Positions 1-5,172 of a DNA stretch of 5,172 bases are shown in pieces. Position 1 is the first letter of the stretch. The number at the start of each line of letters is the position of its first letter. The stretch lies in the NCBI GenBank assembly GCA_025464795.1, contig JAODNB010000157.1, forward strand, positions 1 through 5,172, given 5' to 3'. Position numbers and translations under genes: made by a program. The notes beneath the pieces were generated by a model. That model worked only from the letters and a program-made list of their open reading frames with translations, was not told the origin of the DNA and made no database searches. This stretch comes from Frankiales bacterium (GTDB taxonomy: Bacteria > Actinomycetota > Actinomycetes > Mycobacteriales > SCTD01).

Positions 1-758
1 GTGGCGACGTACGTCGGGCGCATCCCCTCCGGCGCGGTGAGCACCTGCTCGACGTCCGTGACCCCCGTGAGCACGAGCAGGCTGTCGCACCCGGCTCTTA
101 CCGCGCCCAGGACGTCGGTGTCGAGCCGATCGCCCACCACGAGCGGCCGGGTCGCGCCGACGCGCTCGACACTGGCCCGGTGCAGCTCCGGCTCGGGCTT
201 GCCCACGACGATGGGGCGCTGTCCCGTCGCGGTGACCAGGGCCTGCACCAGCGCGCCGTTGCCGGGAAGCGGTCCGCGCGGGCTGGGGTACGTGGTGTCG
301 GTGTTCCCCGCTACCCAGAGCGCTCCCGCCGTGATCGCGACCGCGGCCTCGGCCAGGTCCGTCCAGGCCGTGGTCGGTGCCAGCCCCTGCACGACCGCCG
401 CGACGCCTTGGGCCTGGCGCACGGGCTCGAAACCGCCGGCCGCGACTTCCGCCATGAGATCGTCCGTGCCGAGCACCAGGACCTTCGCTCCCGGCTCGAT
501 CCGCCTGCTGAGGAGCGCAACGGCGGCCTCGGCACTCGTCACCACGTCGTCCGGCTCCGCGGGGATACCGAGGGCCGTCAGGTGCTGCGCGACCGCCGCG
601 GGACGGCGACTGGCGTTGTTCGTGACGAAGGCGGCCCGCATGCCCTGGCGGCGCGCCTCGGCGACCGACTCAGCCGCGTGCGCAATCGGGTCCTGTCCGA
701 GGTACAGCACCCCGTCCAGGTCCAGCAGCGCAGCGTCGTATGCGGCGCACAGCGGCAT
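1..758 (-). CDS. HAD-IIA family phosphatase, Rv1692-like (C-terminus beyond window)
   Basis: This is a cytoplasmic HAD-superfamily phosphatase of subfamily IIA (NagD-like). Seen in the 252 residues present: motif I LDLDGVLY with Asp13 and Asp15 (nucleophile and acid/base), motif II TNN at 46-48, a cap domain with GNTDTTYP at 151-158, motif III Lys187 in VVGKPEPE, and motif IV GDRLDTD at 209-215 for Mg2+ binding. The reading frame is still open at base 1; family members are usually somewhat longer than 260 residues. Known: the mycobacterial relative Rv1692 dephosphorylates glycerol 3-phosphate during phospholipid recycling. That substrate is inferred here from family and neighbourhood; p-nitrophenyl phosphate-type or phosphoglycolate activity is an alternative. 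The start is uncertain. ATG at 756-758 gives MPLCAAYDAALL. An in-frame GTG at 774-776 adds six residues, and an in-frame TGA at 780-782 limits extension. Neither start has a clear Shine-Dalgarno, consistent with translation coupled to the TPR gene that stops 25-43 nt upstream. Confidence 0.93.
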   Translation of the reverse strand, partial: MPLCAAYDAALLDLDGVLYLGQDPIAHAAESVAEARRQGMRAAFVTNNASRRPAAVAQHLTALGIPAEPDDVVTSAEAAVALLSRRIEPGAKVLVLGTDDLMAEVAAGGFEPVRQAQGVAAVVQGLAPTTAWTDLAEAAVAITAGALWVAGNTDTTYPSPRGPLPGNGALVQALVTATGQRPIVVGKPEPELHRASVERVGATRPLVVGDRLDTDVLGAVRAGCDSLLVLTGVTDVEQVLTAPEGMRPTYVA

Positions 759-801
759 CGAGCTGGCTGCGAGCACAGGTCAGCGCACGATCCGCGGACG
801 T

Positions 802-1278
802 TCAGCGGCGCGACGCCGTGAGCGCCGCTCGGGCCCCGCGCAACGCCGTGCTGTAGTAGGCGATGTCGGGACGCATGGCCGCGGCCAGGGCCAGGTGCTC
901 GACCGCCGCGGTGAGGTCCCCGAGCTTGGTCAGGGCCAGACCGAGCCCGAACTGCGCGTAGTCGTCCGCGGGGTTGATGGAGATGATCCACGAGAAGTTC
1001 TCCCGCGCCTCGGGGTACATGCCCATGTCGAACTGAGCACGTGCGAGAGCCTCGCGCGCCATCCGCGACTCGGGCTCCGAGGTGACGGTGTGGCCGAGGA
1101 CCTGGACGGCTGCAGCGGCGTCCCCGCTGTCGAGCAGCTCGAGCCCGCGGGTGTACCAGTCGTAGGCATCGCCCTGCGGAACGTTGTCAGGTGGCGGCGG
1201 GGGCAGGTCGGAGAACGGCCGGGGCTTCTCCTCGTCCGGGGCACGGGGGTCATATCGGGGGTCGTACCTGTCGGACAC
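802..1278 (-). CDS. Small tetratricopeptide repeat protein (158 aa)
   Basis: This predicted soluble adaptor protein is made almost entirely of three consecutive 34-residue TPR units. Residues 1-36 are a charged, proline-rich leader containing a DRYDPRYDPR duplication and a run of five prolines (26-30). TPR units follow at about 37-70, 71-104 and 105-138, each with the usual small/large pattern (for example GLELLDSGDAAAAVQVL and GLGLALTKLGDLTAAVEHL), then a short capping helix. No signal peptide or membrane helix is visible. The frame is open further upstream to about 1386, but GTG at 1276-1278 is chosen because a strong AGGAGG lies 8 nt before it. An upstream in-frame ATG (MEDEGP) has a poorer site. 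TPR proteins bind other proteins; no partner can be named. Its position just upstream of the HAD phosphatase gene, on the same strand, suggests co-transcription and possibly a shared role. Confidence 0.88.
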   Translation of the reverse strand: MSDRYDPRYDPRAPDEEKPRPFSDLPPPPPDNVPQGDAYDWYTRGLELLDSGDAAAAVQVLGHTVTSEPESRMAREALARAQFDMGMYPEARENFSWIISINPADDYAQFGLGLALTKLGDLTAAVEHLALAAAMRPDIAYYSTALRGARAALTASRR

Positions 1279-1286
1279 GCCGACTC

Positions 1287-1292
1287 CCTCCT
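1287..1292 (-). promoter_or_regulatory. Ribosome binding site deciding the GTG start of the small TPR gene
   Basis: The minus strand reads AGGAGGGAGTCGGC immediately before GTG. The AGGAGG core is 8 nt from the start codon and is fully complementary to the 16S anti-Shine-Dalgarno. It places the start at 1278 rather than at upstream in-frame codons. Confidence 0.8.
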
Positions 1293-1307
1293 GGTCGCTT
1301 TCCCGGT

Positions 1308-1329
1308 GGTCCAGCGTTGTCGCTGGACC
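1308..1329. repeat. Perfect 9-bp inverted repeat in the divergent intergenic region
   Basis: GGTCCAGCG and CGCTGGACC flank a 4-base spacer (TTGT on plus, ACAA on minus), with no mismatch. It lies 30-51 nt upstream of the small TPR start and about 64-85 nt upstream of the DUF1015 start. It could be an operator for a dimeric regulator serving one or both genes, or an RNA hairpin in the TPR leader. It is not followed by a T-run on either strand, so a terminator is unlikely. No regulator family is recognised from the sequence. Confidence 0.6.
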
Positions 1330-1380
1330 TTCATCCTCCATCACGCCCTGCCTGCTCGTTCGCCTTTCAGCGTCCGGGCC

Positions 1381-1386
1381 TAGCAT
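1381..1386 (+). promoter_or_regulatory. Putative -10 element for a leaderless DUF1015 transcript
   Basis: TAGCAT matches the actinobacterial TANNNT -10 pattern and ends 6 nt before the ATG at 1393, which puts the expected transcription start at or next to the A of ATG. There is no purine-rich Shine-Dalgarno in the GCCGCC between them. The -35 region (around 1358-1364, TTCGCC) is a weak match to consensus. The leaderless arrangement is inferred from spacing alone. Confidence 0.5.
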
Positions 1387-1392
1387 GCCGCC

Positions 1393-2709
1393 ATGTCAGC
1401 CGGCCCGTTCGAGCCCGCCTCGTCCACCTTCGCACCGCCCCGCTGTCCGGAGGGGTTGGTGCTCCAACCGTTCCGGGGTCTCCGGTACGGCGCCGATGTC
1501 GATCTTGCCTCGGTGACCTCCCCGCCGTACGACGTCATCGACGCCGACGGCGTGGCGGCGCTCGAGGCAGCGAGCGACGTCAACGTCGTACGGCTGATCC
1601 TCCCACGGGACGAGGCGTCAGAGGGGGATCGTTACCTGCGCGCCGCAAGCACCTTGTCGGCCTGGCGGGACACGAACGTTCTCGTTCCCGACCTCGCCCC
1701 CGCTCTCTACGTCTACGAGCAGGCGTCCGCCGAGCACGCTCAGCGCGGCCTGCTGGGCGCTCTGGAGCTGTCCCCACCGTCGGACGGCATCGTCCTGCCG
1801 CACGAGAACACCATGTCGGGCACGGTGTCGGACCGGCTGGCGCTCTACACAGCCGTGGAGGCCGATCTCGAACCGATCTTCCTCGTGTACGGGGGCGGTG
1901 GCGCCGCCAGCCGTGCGGTCGCCTCGGTGAACGCCCGTCCCGCCCTCCTCGACGTCACCCTCGCCGACGGCCTCCGGCACCGCCTGTGGGCCCTGACGGA
2001 CCCCGCGCTGCTGGCCGAGATCGCTGCTGACCTCCGGCCCCGGACCGCGGTCATCGCCGACGGTCACCACCGGTATGCGACGTACCTGCAGCGCCAGGCC
2101 GCCGCCCACGCAGCCGGCAAGGGGCCTGGCCCCTGGGACACGGGCCTGACGTTCCTCGTCGACAGCTCCGAGTTCGGACCTGAGGTGCACCCGATCCACC
2201 GGGTCATCCCCTACGTCGAGGCCTTCGAGCTGGCTCGACGAGCCGAGGGAGCCATGACGGTGCACGACCTGGACGGCAACGACCTCAGCGCCGCCCTGGC
2301 CGCGCTCGCGCGTGCGGGGGCTGACGGACCTGCGTTCCTGCTGGTCAGCGGCGACGGCGGCACCGTGCGGCTGCTCACCCACCCGAACCCCGAACGCCTG
2401 TCTCACGCCCTTCCGGGCGACCGGTCCGAGGCATGGCGGGCGCTGGACGTGAGCGTGCTGCACCACTACCTCGTGTCCGACGTGTGGGGGCTCGAGGATG
2501 ACGTCGAGACGGTGCGCTACGCCCACGACGTCGAGGCCACCCTTGCGGCCGCCGCGGCCTCAGGGGGCACTGCGGTGCTGCTGAACCCGACGCCCGTTGC
2601 TGCTGTGACCGCTGTGGCCGCCGGTGGGGAGCGGATGCCGCGCAAGTCGACGCTGTTCACGCCCAAGCCGCGCACCGGACTCGTCATCCGGGACCACCGC
2701 GATGCCTGA
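1393..2709 (+). CDS. DUF1015 (COG4198) family protein, function unknown
   Basis: This is a 438-residue soluble protein of the widespread DUF1015 family, whose biochemical role is not established as far as I know. Signature segments visible in order are LQPFRGLRY (24-32), SPPYDVID (43-50), LPHENTM (135-141), IADGHHRYATYL (221-232), HPIHRVI (266-272), LDVSVLHHYL (351-360) and MPRKSTLFTPKPRTGLVI (415-432). The length is normal for the family, and no signal peptide or transmembrane segment is seen. ATG at 1393 is preferred because a TANNNT -10 box sits just ahead of it. In-frame TTG/GTG codons at 1456-1461, nearer the conserved core, have a GGAGGGG too close to serve well. The DGHHR motif resembles that of ParB/Srx-type domains, but any enzymatic activity would be speculation. 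It is the only plus-strand gene, divergent from the small TPR gene and convergent with the SSB-like gene. Confidence 0.95.
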   Translation: MSAGPFEPASSTFAPPRCPEGLVLQPFRGLRYGADVDLASVTSPPYDVIDADGVAALEAASDVNVVRLILPRDEASEGDRYLRAASTLSAWRDTNVLVPDLAPALYVYEQASAEHAQRGLLGALELSPPSDGIVLPHENTMSGTVSDRLALYTAVEADLEPIFLVYGGGGAASRAVASVNARPALLDVTLADGLRHRLWALTDPALLAEIAADLRPRTAVIADGHHRYATYLQRQAAAHAAGKGPGPWDTGLTFLVDSSEFGPEVHPIHRVIPYVEAFELARRAEGAMTVHDLDGNDLSAALAALARAGADGPAFLLVSGDGGTVRLLTHPNPERLSHALPGDRSEAWRALDVSVLHHYLVSDVWGLEDDVETVRYAHDVEATLAAAAASGGTAVLLNPTPVAAVTAVAAGGERMPRKSTLFTPKPRTGLVIRDHRDA

Positions 2710-2758
2710 TCCGCTGGTCTCTGTCCGCTGATGCCTCGCGGCTGGCGGGGCGGAGCGC

Positions 2759-3106
2759 TCAGGCGGCTCTGCTGAGCCGCTTGGCCTTTGTGACCTCGAC
2801 CTCCGTGCGCGACTGAACACCGCCACCTGTGTGCCAGAAGCGCCTGCGCAGCGACCCGTGGACCTCGAGGACGTCGCCCGGGGTCCAGCTGCCGGCCGCA
2901 CGCAGCAGCCCGGCCGTCCACGCGAAGCAGTCGACCGTGTCGATGGTCGACACCCGCTGGCCCTCAGGGACCGGGCGCTTGCTCGGAGCTCGATCGACGA
3001 CCAGGCGCCACGTGCGCAGCACGTCGCCACTCGGCAGCTCCTTGTCCACCGGATCGCCGGACAGCCGGCCCACCAGAACCACCTCGTTGCGGCTCGCGAT
3101 CTCCAC
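2759..3106 (-). CDS. Short single-stranded DNA-binding (SSB-like) OB-fold protein
   Basis: This 115-residue protein has the SSB/PriB-type OB-fold pattern. It opens with NEVVLVGRLSGDPVDKELPSG (about 7-27), as in classical SSB beta-1. Next come the RTWRLVVDR strand (31-39), a loop rich in Pro and Lys, TVDCFAWTAGLLRAAG (57-72), the PGDVLEVHGSLRRRFW core (76-91) and a final RTEVEV strand. Aromatic candidates for stacking on DNA bases are Trp33, Phe61, Trp63, Trp73, Phe90 and Trp91. It ends AKRLSRAA and so lacks both the flexible Gly/Pro-rich linker and the acidic DDDIPF-type tail that recruits partners in housekeeping SSB. It is therefore more likely an accessory paralogue than the main SSB; DNA binding itself is inferred. 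The start is the GTG at 3104-3106, 5 nt after AGGAGG. The frame is open far upstream (to 3976), but that part is a shadow of the next gene. Confidence 0.88.
   Translation of the reverse strand: MEIASRNEVVLVGRLSGDPVDKELPSGDVLRTWRLVVDRAPSKRPVPEGQRVSTIDTVDCFAWTAGLLRAAGSWTPGDVLEVHGSLRRRFWHTGGGVQSRTEVEVTKAKRLSRAA
2763..2790 (+). terminator. Possible terminator of the DUF1015 gene
   Basis: GCGGCTC (2763-2769) and GAGCCGC (2774-2780) form a perfect 7-bp stem with a TGCT loop, followed on the plus strand by TTGGCCTTTG. It begins 54 nt after the DUF1015 stop and overlaps the last codons of the convergent SSB-like gene. The T-run is interrupted, so this is only a candidate. The rest of the 49-bp convergent gap (2710-2758) holds partial direct repeats (GATGCCT at 2701 and 2730, TCCGCTG at 2710 and 2724) of no evident function. 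Confidence 0.35.
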
Positions 3107-3110
3107 GTCG

Positions 3111-3117
3111 ACCTCCT
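3111..3117 (-). promoter_or_regulatory. Ribosome binding site of the SSB-like gene
   Basis: The minus strand reads AGGAGGT, then CGAC, then GTG. This strong site fixes the start of the SSB-like gene at 3106 even though its reading frame stays open for another 870 bases upstream. Confidence 0.8.
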
Positions 3118-3120
3118 CCC

Positions 3121-3135
3121 GGCCCCGTCGGGGCC
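3121..3135 (-). repeat. GC-only hairpin abutting the SSB-like gene's ribosome binding site
   Basis: GGCCCC and GGGGCC form a perfect 6-bp stem with a 3-base loop, ending 3 nt from the AGGAGGT. It could stabilise the leader or modulate access to the site. It has no following T-run and is not a clear terminator for the upstream TPR gene. In a high-GC genome a stem this short may also be chance. Confidence 0.35.
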
Positions 3136-3188
3136 CTGACGACAAGGCTGGTCCCGTTCCATGCTTCGGTGGGGGCACCGTCCGGATC

Positions 3189-3216
3189 TGTGGACGACCG
3201 GCCCTCCTGTGGACCG
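3189..3216 (-). repeat. Paired GTCCACA motifs resembling DnaA boxes
   Basis: On the minus strand the 9-mers TCGTCCACA (3189-3197) and CGGTCCACA (3208-3216) lie 19 bp apart in the gap between the large TPR stop and the SSB-like gene. The actinobacterial DnaA box is TTGTCCACA, so they differ at one and two positions. They share an 8-base direct repeat, CTGTGGAC on the plus strand. DnaA binding is inference; the pair may simply be a short direct repeat. Confidence 0.35.
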
Positions 3217-3222
3217 CAGGCC

Positions 3223-4572
3223 TCAGTCGAAGAGGCGGAGCTCCTCGGGAGCGTCGTCCTCGTTGGTCTTCGCTGCTGATCGGAACGTCGGGGCGGAGAT
3301 CGGCGAGCGCACGGCCTCGACTGCTGGCTCCGGCTCGCTGCTGAACGCCGGCCCAGAGGGGGTCGTCGTGGGTCCCGCCGGCGCTGCCGTCGTGGACGCG
3401 CGCTCCGCCCCCGAGAGTGACTCCGCAGCGGCGTCTGTCAGCTCCGGCACCCCGTCGGGTCGCGGTGTCGACATGTCGGCAACCATGGCGCTGAGGTCCG
3501 CGGCGGACACCACTTCCGCGGAGGGATCGTCCTCGGCCTCGTCGAGGTCCTCGAACACCACGCCGTCGAGCTCCATGAGGCGCTCCTGCGCGTCCGTCTC
3601 CCCCTGCTCGTCGACGTCCAGCGTGCGGGCGAACCACTGGCGCGCCTCGTCCTCTCGGCCGGCGTGCAGCAGTGCGTCGGCGTAGGCGTACCGCAGCCGG
3701 ACCGTCCAGGGACGAACGGGGCCCTCCAGCGCACCGACCTGCAGCGCGACCACCGCCGCGTCGAACTGGCCCATGTCCCGACGAGCACCGGCCGCCACGA
3801 TGAGCAGCTCCACGCGCGCGGCGGCGCTGAGGCTCTTGGCCTGAGGGTCCTCCGTCACCAGCAGGGCGCGGTCGGGCCGCCCGAGGGCGCGCTCGCAGTC
3901 GGCCATCACCGCGAGGTGCTCCGGATCGCCGCTCAAGCGGCGCGCAGTGCGCAGCTCGCTCAGCGCCTCCGACCACTCCCCTGCTGTGTACGCGACCAGT
4001 CCGTTGGCCTCGCGCACCGCTGCGACGCGGCCGGCGAGCGCCCGGGCAGCGCGTGCGTGGGCGAGCGCCTTCTCGGGCTCGTCGTCCAGCAGCCGCCCGG
4101 CCATGACGAGGTGCTTGGCGACGACCTCGGCGGTCTCAGCCGCGAGGCCCTTGAGCTCCTTCTGCACCTCGCGGTCGAGGTCTCGCGCTGAGACGTCATC
4201 CGGCAGCGGCACCCGCGCCATCTGGCGTCGGGCCTCGCGCCGTGGGTCGTAGGTCCACTCGCGCGCCTGCCCGTCGCGCTGCTGCCCCCCGGCCCCGACG
4301 GAGCGCGGCGCACCGGTCCGGCCGCCCTCCGTGCCGCTGGGCCGTCCCCGCCGCAGCTCCGCATTGCTGCGGGCGCCGCCGCTCGAGCGACCAGAGCCCG
4401 CCGAACCATAGCCAGCCGAACCAGAGCCAGCCGAGCCAGAGCCAGCCGGACCAGAGCCCCGGCCACCGCCCGATGAGCCGGCAGCGCCCGTGCCGGCGGG
4501 ACGGGGCCGCCGGCCGCCCGCCGGACGGCCGGACGCTGCCCGGCGGGCCTGCTCGTCGTCGGGACGGGTCAT
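3223..4572 (-). CDS. Large TPR-type protein, Rv1691-like, with disordered termini (449 aa)
   Basis: I recognise the central part as the actinobacterial family that includes mycobacterial Rv1691, a TPR/helical-repeat protein of unknown function encoded next to the HAD phosphatase Rv1692. Residues 1-110 are low-complexity and basic (Gly, Ser, Arg, Ala), with GSGSA-type repeats at 43-62. The folded region spans about 111-335 and begins RREARRQMARVPLPDDV. It contains helical pairs such as EKALAHARAARALAGRVAAV, SEALSELRTARRL, CERALGRPDRALLV and ADALLHAGREDEARQWF. Residues 340-449 are acidic and low-complexity, ending EELRLFD. No signal peptide or membrane helix is seen. ATG at 4570-4572 is chosen because GAGGAG lies 6 nt upstream; longer frames would run into the rRNA terminator. 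The basic N-terminus might bind nucleic acid, but that is inference. It lies about 105 nt from the 5S gene, on the same strand, with no obvious promoter of its own. Confidence 0.9.
   Translation of the reverse strand: MTRPDDEQARRAASGRPAGGRRPRPAGTGAAGSSGGGRGSGPAGSGSAGSGSAGYGSAGSGRSSGGARSNAELRRGRPSGTEGGRTGAPRSVGAGGQQRDGQAREWTYDPRREARRQMARVPLPDDVSARDLDREVQKELKGLAAETAEVVAKHLVMAGRLLDDEPEKALAHARAARALAGRVAAVREANGLVAYTAGEWSEALSELRTARRLSGDPEHLAVMADCERALGRPDRALLVTEDPQAKSLSAAARVELLIVAAGARRDMGQFDAAVVALQVGALEGPVRPWTVRLRYAYADALLHAGREDEARQWFARTLDVDEQGETDAQERLMELDGVVFEDLDEAEDDPSAEVVSAADLSAMVADMSTPRPDGVPELTDAAAESLSGAERASTTAAPAGPTTTPSGPAFSSEPEPAVEAVRSPISAPTFRSAAKTNEDDAPEELRLFD
4386..4460 (-). repeat. 15-bp tandem repeat inside the large TPR gene
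   Basis: There are about five in-frame 15-bp units. On the plus strand the middle copies read CCGAACCATAGCCAG, CCGAACCAGAGCCAG and CCGAGCCAGAGCCAG, with more diverged copies at each end. They encode GSGSA/GYGSA units in the disordered N-terminus. Because the period is a multiple of three, copy-number change would lengthen or shorten the linker without a frameshift. Confidence 0.75.
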
Positions 4573-4578
4573 GGAGTG

Positions 4579-4584
4579 CTCCTC
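4579..4584 (-). promoter_or_regulatory. Ribosome binding site of the large TPR gene
   Basis: GAGGAG on the minus strand, followed by CACTCC and then ATG, gives a 6-nt spacing and supports the start at 4572. The remaining leader up to the rRNA terminator (4585-4625) shows no clear -35/-10 pair. Confidence 0.7.
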
Positions 4585-4625
4585 GGGAAGACAGCATCGA
4601 GCGTCGTCGCAGTGATGCGAACCGC

Positions 4626-4668
4626 AAAAGCACTTCAGGGGACAACCTGATGGTTGTCCCCTGAAGTG
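4626..4668 (-). terminator. Intrinsic terminator of the rRNA operon
   Basis: A perfect 17-bp inverted repeat (4631-4647 with 4652-4668) has a 4-base loop. On the minus strand it is followed by CTTTTGCGG, with the T-run at 4626-4629. It begins 8 nt beyond the 3' end of 5S rRNA, the expected place for the end of a 16S-23S-5S operon. The stem is unusually long and perfect, while the T-run is only four bases. Confidence 0.88.
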
Positions 4669-4676
4669 AAGAATTG

Positions 4677-4793
4677 TCCGGCGGCGTCCTACTCTCCCAC
4701 ACAGTCTCCCGTGCAGTACCATCGGCGCTGAGAGGCTTAGCTTCCGGGTTCGGAATGTTACCGGGCGTTTCCCTCTCGCTATGGCCGCCGAAA
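4677..4793 (-). rRNA. rrf: 5S ribosomal RNA
   Basis: The gene is complete at about 117 nt. On the minus strand it starts TTTCGGCGGCCATAGCG and ends GACGCCGCCGGA. These ends pair to form helix I (UUCGGCGGC with GCCGCCGGA). Internal hallmarks include GAACCCGGAAGCTAAGC, CGCCGATGGTACTGC and GGGAGAGTAGG. It forms part of the large ribosomal subunit. Exact ends may be off by 1-3 nt. It lies downstream of 23S on the same strand, as in a standard rRNA operon. Confidence 0.96.
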
Positions 4794-4906
4794 CTCTATG
4801 GAGATATATCGGTGGTCGGCACCTGTGGCAGGTGCCGAACTCGATTCCCGACCGTATCTCGGGAACCGCACAGTGGACGCGTTTGCCTGTGAAGGCAGCA
4901 GTTTGT
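4794..4906 (-). other. 23S-5S internal transcribed spacer with two hairpins
   Basis: This 113-bp spacer holds no gene. Two perfect stems are visible: TCGGCACCT with AGGTGCCGA (4816-4838, 9 bp, 5-base loop) and TTCCCGA with TCGGGAA (4845-4865, 7 bp, 7-base loop). A smaller TGCCT/AGGCA stem lies near 4884-4897. Such stems are expected as processing or spacing structures in the precursor rRNA; which nuclease cuts them cannot be told from sequence. Confidence 0.6.

Positions 4907-5172
<266 letters not shown>

Noticed and set aside
1..1383. Long plus-strand open frame of 460 codons covering the left end
   Set aside because: It lies antisense to the HAD phosphatase and small TPR genes, both of which have clear family motifs. 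Its translation is low-complexity Ser/Arg/Ala and typical of the open shadow frames of high-GC DNA.
1618..2526. Minus-strand open frame of 302 codons inside the DUF1015 gene
   Set aside because: The plus-strand protein carries all conserved DUF1015 segments; the antisense translation shows no recognisable family.
3107..3976. Upstream extension of the SSB-like frame to a 405-residue protein
   Set aside because: The extension overlaps the large TPR gene in another frame, is Arg/Gly-rich without domain pattern, and the strong AGGAGGT just before the GTG at 3106 gives a normal start.
4573..4722. Fifty-residue N-terminal extension of the large TPR protein
   Set aside because: It would be translated through the rRNA terminator hairpin and the 3' end of 5S rRNA. 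The ATG at 4572 has a good ribosome binding site.

Overview
The window is a high-GC chromosomal segment from an actinobacterium. Codon third positions are strongly G/C, starts are a mix of ATG and GTG, Shine-Dalgarno sites are AGGAGG-like, and the rRNA text is typical of the group. The protein set (Rv1691-like TPR protein, Rv1692-like HAD phosphatase, DUF1015 protein) fits the order Micrococcales, possibly a Cellulomonas relative, but genus is a low-confidence guess. Nothing points to a plasmid, phage or island.

Layout, right to left along the minus strand, which carries everything except one gene: the 3' end of a 23S rRNA gene (about 4907-5172), a spacer with two hairpins, a complete 5S rRNA gene (about 4677-4793), and a strong hairpin terminator (4626-4668). 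These are followed by a 449-residue TPR protein with a Gly/Ser/Arg-rich N-terminus (3223-4572), a short SSB-like OB-fold protein (2759-3106), a three-repeat TPR protein (802-1278), and a HAD-IIA phosphatase that runs off the left edge (1-758). The single plus-strand gene, a DUF1015 protein (1393-2709), lies between them. It is divergent from the small TPR gene across 114 bp and convergent with the SSB-like gene across 49 bp.

How the parts relate: in mycobacteria an Rv1691-type TPR gene directly precedes the Rv1692-type HAD phosphatase, upstream of tlyA, the NAD kinase gene and recN. Here the same two families are present in the same orientation, but an SSB-like gene, a divergent DUF1015 gene and a second TPR gene lie between them. 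The small TPR gene and the phosphatase gene are close enough (25-43 nt) to be one transcript. The large TPR gene begins only about 50 nt after the rRNA terminator and shows no convincing promoter of its own.

I do not see a defence system, CRISPR array, mobile element or other clearly new system. The most interesting points are modest: an SSB paralogue without the usual acidic tail, a probably leaderless DUF1015 gene with an unexplained DGHHR motif, a perfect 9-bp palindrome in the divergent intergenic region, paired DnaA-box-like sites ahead of the SSB-like gene, and the tight packing of a protein gene behind an rRNA terminator.
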